A stretch of 64,000 bases of DNA from Tupaia tana (lineage: Eukaryota; Chordata; Mammalia; Scandentia; Tupaiidae): contig JAKSZU010000004.1 of NCBI GenBank assembly GCA_026018925.1, positions 38,769,233 to 38,833,232 of the forward strand, written 5' to 3'. The translations under genes and the position numbers were made by a program. Below the pieces are notes generated by a model that saw only the letters and a program-made list of their open reading frames with translations, searched no databases and had not been told where the DNA came from. Shown here in pieces: positions 56,379 to 64,000 of this stretch. Within the stretch, counting starts at the first letter, position 1. The number at the start of each line of letters is the position of its first letter.

Positions 56379-56650
56379 GGCCCAGCAGGTGGTACAGTGT
56401 TTAAGGTGCTGGACTCCCACATGGTTGACCATTGTTTGAGTCTTAGACCTACAGGCTTGATAATCATGCCAGGTGTGTGTGTCTGTATGTGTGTGGATGT
56501 GTGTGTGTGCCCAAAATCTTGAGAGGAGAATGGAGGAGAAGGGACTGCAGTGTAGCCACCATTCCTGGGAGGTGATTTCTTACTTTCCCTTTTGCTATTT
56601 CTCTCTGGCAAGTGCATGCACCTTTTGGCAAAAATAATTTTTAAAAAATG
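56379..56650 (+). mobile_element. tSINE-A'
   Basis: GGCCCAGCAGGTGGTACAGT head, a GT-rich middle grown to several TGTGTG blocks, CTTGAGAGGAGAATGGAGGA core. TSD CTATCATG at 56371-56378 and 56651-56658. Confidence 0.9.
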
Positions 56651-56879
56651 CTATCATGATATCTGCTCTTGTAAAAGGTATGAATGTTAGGCTTATTTAT
56701 CTGTTTCTATAATTCCCTTTTATTTTCTGCCTTGTTCCATGAAATATTTGGGGCTACTAGATGTACTAGCCTTTACATGTACTTTAAAAAATAATATTTG
56801 GGGCTGATTTAAAATAATAGAATTAGTGATTAGGAGGGCTAAGAATTGGTCTATGTTTATATTTTCCAAAGCAGGGAAC

Positions 56880-57067
56880 AGGGTCAGCAGGTAGCGTGGG
56901 GGTTAAGGCACTGGATACTCCCACATGGCTGACCACGGTTAGAGTCTCAGATCTGGTGGCTTGCTTTCTTACTTTCCTTCCCTCTGTGTGTCTGTCTTTC
57001 TCTGGTCAAGTGAAAATGACTGAATGAATAAATAAAACTAAATAAGTAATTCTTTAGGGAAAAAAAA
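56880..57067 (+). mobile_element. tSINE-B
   Basis: GGGTCAGCAGGTAGCGTGGG head, CACGGTTAGAGTCTCAGATC, TCTCTGGTCAAGTGAAAATG, AAATAAGTAATTCTTTAGGG and an A run. Confidence 0.88.
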
Positions 57068-57228
57068 GTAGAGCATAGAGGCAGTAGCTGGTTAATATAA
57101 GCCTCCAGAACTTTCACCTGGACTACGAAGTTAAATGGCTGAGTATTTATTTCACTTCGTAATGTGGAGAAAATGTCCACTGCCTGGCTATACGTGATAT
57201 TTATAAACATTTAACAGAGTACGCTCAG

Positions 57229-57500
57229 GGCTGGTTCCATGGTCTGGTGGTAAAGGCAACCAGATCCCACATGGCTGACTACGCAGTTCAAGTCCCAGAC
57301 TTGGCAGCTTGAGAAATATGCCAGGTGCATGTGTGTGTGCATGCCCCAAATCCCCAAAGGAGGGAGAAATGGAGGAGAAAGGATTGGAGCATGACCTTGA
57401 GCCATGGGGAGTGCTTTCTTCTCTCCTCTCTCTGTTTTTGGCAAGCTTAAACACCCTCTAACAAAAAGGAAAAAAAAAGGGAAAAAAAAGAAAGAAAGAA
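57229..57500 (+). mobile_element. tSINE-A'
   Basis: GGGCTGGTTCCATGGTCTGG head, GTTCAAGTCCCAGACTTGGC B box, GGAGAAATGGAGGAGAAAGG core, CACCCTCTAACAAAAAGG end and a purine tail. Confidence 0.8.
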
Positions 57501-57552
57501 AACAACACCAAATTAATTGGCTCTAAGCTTTGTCTATATGAAAATGTATGCT

Positions 57553-57724
57553 GGGGACCAGCAGGTGGCATGGTGGTTAAGGTGCTCGACACTCCCACAT
57601 GGCCGACCACAATTCAAGTCCCAGACCTGGTGGCTTGCTTTCTCACTCTCTCTCTCTCTCTCTCTGGTCAAATTAAAAATAAATAAATAAATAAATAAAA
57701 TTAAATAAATAACTTTAAAAAAAA
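57553..57724 (+). mobile_element. tSINE-B, well preserved
   Basis: GGGACCAGCAGGTGGCATGG head, GGCCGACCACAATTCAAGTC, CT run, GGTCAAATTAAAAATAAATA, ATAACTTTAAAAAAAA. Perfect 13-bp TSD GAAAATGTATGCT at 57540-57552 and 57725-57737. Confidence 0.94.
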
Positions 57725-58461
57725 GAAAATGTATGCTTGCCTGAGAACTTACATGCACTATATGAGCAGTTAGGCTCTTGGACAATGCCACGGTTTGCTA
57801 AGAATATTCTGATGGACATCAAGGTGGGGAGCATGAAGAAGGGGAGAGGGGATATCGGTAGCAGAAATGAGGAAACTATTAATAGCTGAATTCCTTTATA
57901 CGACTACAAATTTTATTCACATACCCTCCCAAGGCACTCATTTAGCATAAGAGAATCTTTGGCTAGATTTACAAATTAGCTTTTAAATGTGTTTGATTGA
58001 GTTCCCTCAGACATTCCATGTGCCTATCTCAAGTTCAAAAGGCTTAATTCTGGCTAAAAGGGAACACGTGAAATCTACTGCACAGCTCAAGTAGCCAGAT
58101 CACATTTTTTTCTGGTTGAGTTGTGAGGTCTTAGACCATTAGTAATTCCTTGAGCCAATCCTGCTTACTGTCCAAGCAAGGTCAGTCCCTAAAGATTTTA
58201 GTATCTGCCACAGCACATATCTAAGTCTTAGAATGTCTCATCAGAATGACCACTTCAAAAATTCCAGCTAAGTAAAGTGCAAATATTTGTGTAAAACCGA
58301 CTTAGTGCTCAGGACTTAACTGACAGTACAGTATGTTAATTACTTTACAGAAATTGTTCTGCAATTATAATGGTCAGACACTTATTCTACCTCTGCTATT
58401 CATTTTGAAAATTAAATTCTTCTGGATTTCAACCATATCAATGAACTGTTGCTAGATTACT

Positions 58462-58519
58462 AAATGAAATATTATTTTACAATTCGGTCGAAATGAAATA
58501 TTATTTTATAATTCGGTCT
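58462..58519. repeat. Tandem duplication of 29 bp
   Basis: The unit AAATGAAATATTATTTTACA plus ATTCGGTCG is followed at once by a second copy with two changes. A simple local duplication in otherwise unique sequence. Confidence 0.92.
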
Positions 58520-58739
58520 CAATTACCGGAGAACGGAAAACGTGTCTGCAGAGATGAGATGGAGAGAAGTAATCTTTGGAATGATGGTCGCTTTGCCCTT
58601 ATGCATGAAATGGCATACACAAAGTGAAATGCAATTCATTCTTGCCAGCCATTTTCAGTTAGTTAATGATGCTAACATCTGTTCTAGGAAGTCTGAACTT
58701 TTTACATTCTTCTGCACTAAACCTCTACCACCAGAATAC

Positions 58740-58740
58740 A

Positions 58741-58776
<36 letters not shown>
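58740..58776. repeat. (CA)n microsatellite
   Basis: About 17 CA units in intron 1. Confidence 0.95.
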
Positions 58777-61348
58777 ATACATAGCAGAGCTGACCACATA
58801 GTTAATTTGTACTGTGCACACAAAAGTCAAGCATTTACTTATTTGTAAATAGTTCCCTATGACATAAACTTGCAGATAAATGACAGACATTTTGAAAGCA
58901 AGATTTCAGAAATTTTAGAACACACTTGTGTAACTCATTCCTCTAATACATAGAAAAATACTATGTGTTTACATTGTAGGCAGATGAGAACTTTAAATGC
59001 TTGGCCTGCAATCTCGATTGTTGTGGAGCCAGAGATGTAACAGCTTTGAAGAATAGAAGAATGACTCTGTATTTGTCAGAATCGACGCAGCAAACATGCA
59101 GTGCTCCTTGGCTTACATCCTTGCCTGGCTTGGATCCCGTGGAATTGAGGAGAATTGGAACTAAGAGGAAAAAGAATTAGAGTGCTTTGGGACACTGAGC
59201 CAAATTCTTACATAGTATTTGAAATGCGGTGGTAAACATGAAATTATTTTAGGCTCCAGATTGGTGCCAGTTTTTTTTCCTCCCTCATTTTGAAAATAAT
59301 AATAATAATAATAAAATGCACATAAAGAGCCCTACCAGAAGTTTTAGCACATCCAATCTGCCAAAAATCAGATGTGCTAATTGGAAAAGCAATGCAGGGG
59401 CCTGAATTTGAATTAAAAAAACTGATCCTCACCTTCAATGTCCTGCTACCATGAGAGACTAAAGCAAGAAGCCTGATAAAAGGACCTCGAACGATTCATT
59501 CTAACCTGATCCCTGAAAAAATGCCTGCAATTACTGTTTCTCCATCGCACTAGAAGTATTTAAAACAGCAAAAATTAAATACACTTGAAATGAACACAAA
59601 AGACCTCCAAAGAAAAACCAAATGGCTCATCTGTTGACGCCGTTGCTCATTGCTCGGCAAACCAGTCATCTGGGCCACATTTTTGACTTCGTGCCAAGGC
59701 TTCAGAGTCATCAACCTTCCAGCCAGAAGGCTGTGGACTTCAGCCAAGACCACCTATGCAAAGTGAATTACAGAATTTTATCATTTACCACCTTGGGCTA
59801 TGATCTCATAACCCCAGCACAGAGGGCGCACCAGCTGTAGTGTGGGAAACTTCATAGCGCCCCGCAGAGTTCCCCTAAAGCTGCTCTGTCAGAGCCGTGT
59901 GAACAGGCATGACAAAAGAAGTAGATGACTGGACCTATTTTCTGGAACAACTTCACCACTTTCATGTTGGAATTTTAGGGTTAGGAAACCCCCAAATTAA
60001 ATCCAGTAGAAACAGCTACCTTGTTCTGAAGTATCTATTATACGCTACCAACTTCCCTTACGTGTTTATTAGTATTTACTATTCGACACTTCCTATTTAT
60101 AAATGATGGCTATTCTACTTCTATCAATATTATCAATGTTAATCATAAACACGAGAAACAATGGGTCTGTAGGTGGCAAAGCACTTTCACCCACAGCGGT
60201 CACACTGGCAAAGTCATGATACTCATCCCCATTGTATTCAGGAAAGTAGTGGGTTTTGTCCCACCTGTAAGTGGCGACTAGGCCAAGAACCCAGGTGTCT
60301 TCATAGCCACTGCTGCTTCCAATACACCCCACTATGTCTCAGCTATTACCTCGCTAGTTCTCACCATTTATCAAGTCTCTTCATTTACCTGAGTCCATAG
60401 TACAAGGGGGTGGATGAAGACTGTGACCATCAGCACTGCATGGAAGCTCCATGGCCAAGGCACTAATTAGCGGGGGCCTGGCACTGCACAAAGGGAACCC
60501 ACGGGATGGCTGATCCGGGACGCTTGCAGGCTGGGATACAGTAACTCTAAGAGTTCCAGAAAGGGATGGTGGAATAACAAGCTCCTGAAAATGTCCTACA
60601 TGCACTAGAACCTAACACTCCCCCATGTTTTACTGGGATCTTGGCTGTAATTTCATACTCCAGGCGGGAGCGTTAGCCTAGAGAGGATCTGACTAAGAGA
60701 CCAGAACTGCATGGAAAAGTCTAGGATAGACCTGGTAAGGAAAGCAAGACACAGGGTCAGTTAGAGGCAGGCTGACGTCACAGCCACCTAAGGAAGAGGA
60801 CACTGATAAGTCAGGTACACACACAAGGGCAGGATTCGACTCAGGAAAGGGCGAGTTCCCTATCCATGGAAACATGCAGGAAATAACCAAATAGCAAGAG
60901 CCAGAACTAAATATAAGTTTCTGTCAATCACACCAAAATGATAGTCGCCTATCCACACATGCAGGATACTAGGGACTGGAGAATTCAAAGCCCAATAAAG
61001 AGCTGTACGCTGCTACTGACTTGTTCTTCTCCATTTCTAACCAGTCTCAGGTGTACAGGTAAAAGCAACTAAAGGAACAACAAGTGCAGGTGTTCTCAAG
61101 AGTCAAAAATGTAGTTTTGTACAATGTAAGCCGAGGTTAAGAGCAAGAAAGGCCTGTTAATGACTTTATCTAGAATTCACAAACACTAAGGATAATCATA
61201 TTAAATTAGAAAAAAAAAAGAAGACAGGCCTTTAAAATTTGTGAATGCCCTAAATTGAGCACTGAGAGAAATTTTAAGCATAACCAGCAGTCTCAACATT
61301 TACATTCTTAGGAACTGTTATTGTAAAGCAAACAAACAAACAAATTGA

Positions 61349-61520
61349 AAAGGGGCCAGCAGGTGGCATCATGGTTAAGGTGTTGGATTCCCACATTGGC
61401 TGACTGTGGTTCAAGAACCAGATTTGTTGGGGCTGGCAGGTGGCATGGTGGTTAAAGGTGCTTGGACTCCCACATGGCCGACCATGGATCAAGTCCCGGA
61501 CTTGGTGGTTTGCTGTCTCA

Positions 61521-61557
<37 letters not shown>

Positions 61558-61775
61558 CCTCTCTGGTCAAATTGAAATAAATAAACAAAGTTAAATAATT
61601 ATTTTAAAAAAAGAAAATCACGCCGGTGTATGCGCATATGTGCTCAAGATCCCAAGACGAGAGTGGAGGAGAAGGGATTGCAGGATGGCTATTCTCTCCA
61701 AGGGGTTATTTCTCACTTTCCCTCTCTCTGCCTCTCTAAGGTAAGTGCATACGCCCAGTGGCTAAATAAATAAAT
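61349..61775 (+). mobile_element. tSINE-A' with a tSINE-B in its middle
   Basis: A' head GGGGCCAGCAGGTGGCATCA to AAGAACCAGATTTGTTGG, then a B, then A' body ATCACGCCGGTGTATGCGCA to AAGTGCATACGCCCAGTGGC. Outer TSD AAACAAATTGA at 61338-61348 and 61776-61786. Confidence 0.85.
61431..61611 (+). mobile_element. tSINE-B joined into tSINE-A'
   Basis: GGGGCTGGCAGGTGGCATGG head, CT run, GGTCAAATTGAAATAAATAA, AATTATTTTAAAAAAAG. No TSD can be seen at its junctions with the A' parts. Confidence 0.88.
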
Positions 61776-61785
61776 AAACAAATTG

Positions 61786-61975
61786 ATGGCCAAGCTGTCC
61801 TAGGGCACTCTGGGTTATGAGGTAACCAGGGAGGTCTGGGTTTGAGTCTCATCTATCCTAAAAGCCGAGTGTGGTGGCTCATGACTAGCCAAGACGCTGA
61901 GGTAGGAGGATCATGACATAGCCATACCCTGTCTAAAATAAAAGTTTTAAATAAGTGAATAAATATTGAAATAGC
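61786..61975 (+). mobile_element. Composite tRNA/7SL (Alu-like) SINE, second copy
   Basis: tRNA-like part GGCCAAGCTGTCCTAGGGCA to GGTCTGGGTTTGAGTCTCAT, then 7SL-like GCCGAGTGTGGTGGCTCATG, CGCTGAGGTAGGAGGATCAT, ATACCCTGTCTAAAATAAAA. Only one 7SL arm, with a deletion; same order as 18938-19472. Confidence 0.7.
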
Positions 61976-62024
61976 AACATTAAATAAAATCACTATGTAA
62001 TGTTACATATTTGATATTTTCATC

Positions 62025-62200
62025 AGCTCCTCATTTTCCAGCACATGACCCTGAGTTCCTCCAGTGTCAATGTCACCTGGTCGATGTGTTCCTTATAGCA
62101 TTCCACTTCATTTGCAAACAGAACTTCCAACCCCTACACAACTGTAAGTCTCTCAGAGGACAGACCATATCTCATTCCTCCTTGTAGCATTCAAGCCTAG
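62025..62200 (+). mobile_element. L2 3' relic
   Basis: CAGTGTCAATGTCACCTGGT, ACTGTAAGTCTCTCAGAGGA and CAGACCATATCTCATTCCTC resemble the L2 3' end. Confidence 0.5.
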
Positions 62201-62301
62201 AGACTTTAAAAAGAGATGTCTCTCAAAACTGAGTCAAACTATTAATGCTACAGGGTTTTTATGTCACAACCAACACACTAATGTTAAGTGTGTTCTAAAA
62301 G

Positions 62302-62338
62302 TGTCCAGCACCTTAACCACCACACCACCTGCTGGTCC
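62302..62338 (-). mobile_element. tSINE-B head fragment (37 bp)
   Basis: TGTCCAGCACCTTAACCACC then ACACCACCTGCTGGTCC is the first 37 bases of a B/A' head in reverse, with no body or tail. Confidence 0.75.
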
Positions 62339-62930
62339 TCTGTCCCCAAATTTCTTACATGGACAGTAGACAGGTGGTAATGTCAATAGAAACTTTTAGA
62401 GAGGACTCAAAGAAAAATAAGTGAGATAGATATGAGATCGCAGTGAGAAGCCTGGTAAAGCAGCTTCCACATGAGAGTTGGGAGACGATTACAGATAAAA
62501 GGCAAACTGTATGAATGACTAAGATGTGGAAGGGGAACCAAATTTATTCAAGGAAGCTCCAACGTAAGTTCTAAAGAAGATCTGAGATCAATAAAGTCAG
62601 ACTGGCCCAAGTTTACCAGACCAAGTGAAAACAATGATTTGCTCACGCCTGTGTGAGCATTTGTGCTCCTGCAGTAAGACTATGCAAAGGGCATGGAGGA
62701 TGACAGGTCCTGGGTGAGGGTAGAAGGATGGTCTTAGGGCCTGTGCCGTGTTGACATTCTATGAGCAGAGCTTCAACTCCGGGCCACAAATCCATCTGCT
62801 ATTTCTCAACTTCTGCACATTTGAGGACACAAGTATTTCAGAATGAATTATCCCAGCAGTCAGGATTGCTGAGTTCTAGCAATGGATATGCTACTAGCCA
62901 GTTAAATTATTCAACCAGTCTTGGGCCTTA

Positions 62931-63196
62931 CTTTTTTTTTTTTTTGGGGGGGGAGGTTTTTGCTACAGGGCGCATGCGTTCGCCAGAAAGAGAGAGACAG
63001 AGAAATAGAAAGCGAGACATCACCCCCCAGGGGGCATGGCCACACCACAATCCTTTCTCCTCCATTCTCCTCTTGGGATCTTGGGCACACACGCACACGC
63101 GCCCGGCGTGAGTTTAAGCCATAGGGTCTGGGACTCGAACTGCGGTCGACTACATGGGAGTCCAGCGACACAGCCATTCTGCTAACTGCTGGTCCC
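62931..63196 (-). mobile_element. tSINE-A, full length, young
   Basis: Poly-T, GGTTTTTGCTACAGGGCGCA, CCCCCCAGGGGGCATGGCC, AACTGCTGGTCCC. Perfect TSD GGGCCTTA at 62923-62930 and 63197-63204. Confidence 0.93.
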
Positions 63197-63355
63197 GGGC
63201 CTTAATTTTCTCAACAGTAAAGGGCAGTGTTTTAACTGTTAGACACTTCTGACTTAACAATTCTATGATCCTAAAGGGAATTTAGGTACTCTACATAACG
63301 GTGAAAGACATTCTTTTAAGATTATAAAGTATTCTTTAAAATTTTCAGGGTCCAT

Positions 63356-63552
63356 GGGGCTGACAGGTGGTATGGTGGTTAAGGGCACTGGACTGCCATG
63401 TGGCCGACTGCAGTTCAAGTCCCAGACCTGATGGCTTGCTTTCTCACTTTCTCTCTCTCTCACTCCATCCCTCTCTGGCCAAATTAAAATAAAATAAATA
63501 AATAAATGTATTTAAATAAAGTAACTCTTTAAAGATAATAATAAAAAGATTT
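63356..63552 (+). mobile_element. tSINE-B
   Basis: GGGGCTGACAGGTGGTATGG head, GTTCAAGTCCCAGACCTGAT, CT run, GGCCAAATTAAAATAAAATA, AAAGTAACTCTTTAAAGATA. TSD AGGGTCCAT at 63347-63355 and 63553-63561. Confidence 0.92.
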
Positions 63553-64000
63553 AGGGTCCATTTATAAGTATGGGCTGCCTAGAATTCAACTAGATCCCAC
63601 TCCATCACTGTACTTATATTTTCACATCTGTTAAAGGGACAGGCCTTAATGGTCCTACTCTAGTCCTGTTACTGTTTGGGACCTGAATGGACTTGGTGTG
63701 TCTTCTATCATCCAATAACTGGTGAGACAAACTAATTATTCCAGAAAGCAAAGGCAAGTGACAGTCAACTAACTAGACATAGAAAATTTCATACTGACAT
63801 ATTCAGCACAGTGACATATACCCCCCCATAATACATACCGTGGAAAGTGGGTTCAACCCAATTATAACAAATACTTTTAGGCAAAAACAACATAGGAAAC
63901 TTCCATTCCAGCTTCCAGCCAATGGCTCATACACACACTCTAATATAACACGAAGACGTTCCAATACAATGAAATAATTTGGATCACGTCCAACCTCTAC

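Larger units (their letters stand above)
57738..61348. other. Stretch with no young tSINE in intron 1
   Basis: About 3.6 kb without a recognised SINE, LINE or LTR, although flanking sequence is dense in them. It contains a 29-bp tandem duplication (58462-58519), a CA repeat and GC-richer blocks near 59620-59850 and 60400-60600. A candidate for regulatory sequence by default only. Confidence 0.6.
1..64000 (-). other. WLS: WLS transcription unit, internal part (exons 2-5 and flanking introns)
   Basis: The whole window appears to lie inside WLS, transcribed right to left. Four exons with matching phases give introns of 1347 bp (intron 4, 3223-4569), 6154 bp (intron 3, 4732-10885) and 36567 bp (intron 2, 11011-47577). 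Intron 5 starts at 3085 and runs off the left edge; intron 1 starts at 47851 and runs to the right edge. No CpG-rich promoter or first exon was seen in 47851-64000, so I infer that the promoter lies further right. WLS escorts lipidated Wnt proteins from the endoplasmic reticulum and Golgi to the plasma membrane. Confidence 0.85.

Noticed and set aside
57553-57640. tRNA-like sequences with A and B boxes
   Set aside because: Each is the head of a SINE with CT-rich body, tail and TSD. No acceptor stem can form, so they are not tRNA genes.
59550-59850. Open frames on both strands in a GC-richer block of intron 1
   Set aside because: The frames are short, have no recognisable domain and lack clear splice signals. 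Better treated as a possible conserved non-coding segment.
62911-63177. Repeated predicted peptides such as VVDSGSSPGPGGLK and SFSSRDLGHARTHAR at many sites
   Set aside because: These are translations of tSINE-A in different frames. They recur because the SINE recurs and are not a protein family.
47851-64000. WLS exon 1 and promoter
   Set aside because: I looked for the minus-strand coding of the start and first membrane helix and for a CpG island, and saw neither. Exon 1 should lie beyond 64000.

Overview
This window is non-coding-rich mammalian DNA. It lies inside one gene, WLS (Wntless, the Wnt cargo receptor also called GPR177 or Evi), read on the minus strand. Four coding exons are recognisable from their translations: 47578-47850, 10886-11010, 4570-4731 and 3086-3222. 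They correspond to exons 2-5 of the placental gene. Each has GT/AG splice sites, the reading frame carries across every junction, and the protein is very close to human WLS. Exon 1 (start codon and first membrane helix) was not found and should lie beyond the right edge. Exons 6 onward lie beyond the left edge. I see no other protein gene, no functional RNA gene and no CRISPR array.

The introns are packed with about 65 tRNA-derived SINEs, roughly one per kilobase. I sort them into three groups. tSINE-A is about 250 bp: tRNA-like head, GTGTGCGTGCG segment, a CCCCCC/GGGGGG hairpin, a CT-rich segment and an end like GCCCTATAGCAAAAACC. Many A copies have near-perfect target-site duplications (TSDs); older copies are marked A'. 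tSINE-B is about 130-180 bp: a related head joined directly to the CT-rich segment, then GGTCAAATTAAA and an AATAAA-rich tail. tSINE-C is about 230 bp, with a different tRNA-like head and a TCATGAAATAAA-type tail, and is mostly old. Older layers are MIR and L2 relics, one L1 piece, MaLR-type, ERVL-type and ERV1-like LTR relics, three copies of a mariner-type MITE and one different small MITE.

Two copies of a composite tRNA+7SL (Alu-like) SINE suggest Euarchontoglires, the group in which 7SL SINEs are known. The lack of primate Alu, rodent B1/B2, lagomorph C and tree-shrew-type 7SL dominance makes a colugo (Dermoptera) a reasonable guess. That is inference, not proof.

Layout. 1-3085 is intron 5, with an unusually long L2 relic. 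3086-4731 holds exons 5 and 4. 4732-10885 is intron 3. 10886-11010 is exon 3. 11011-47577 is intron 2 (36.6 kb), with the composite 7SL SINE, the MITEs and an LTR cluster at about 37-40 kb. 47578-47850 is exon 2. 47851-64000 is the start of intron 1. Four stretches stay almost free of young SINEs (about 7.8-13.4, 29.0-32.7, 52.1-55.0 and 57.7-61.3 kb) and are the best places to look for regulatory elements.

I did not find a new multi-gene system. The most interesting content is retroposon biology: a shared-module link between SINE families A and B, a head-to-tail SINE concatemer, a SINE with an apparent polymerase III read-through tail, and the composite tRNA/7SL SINE.
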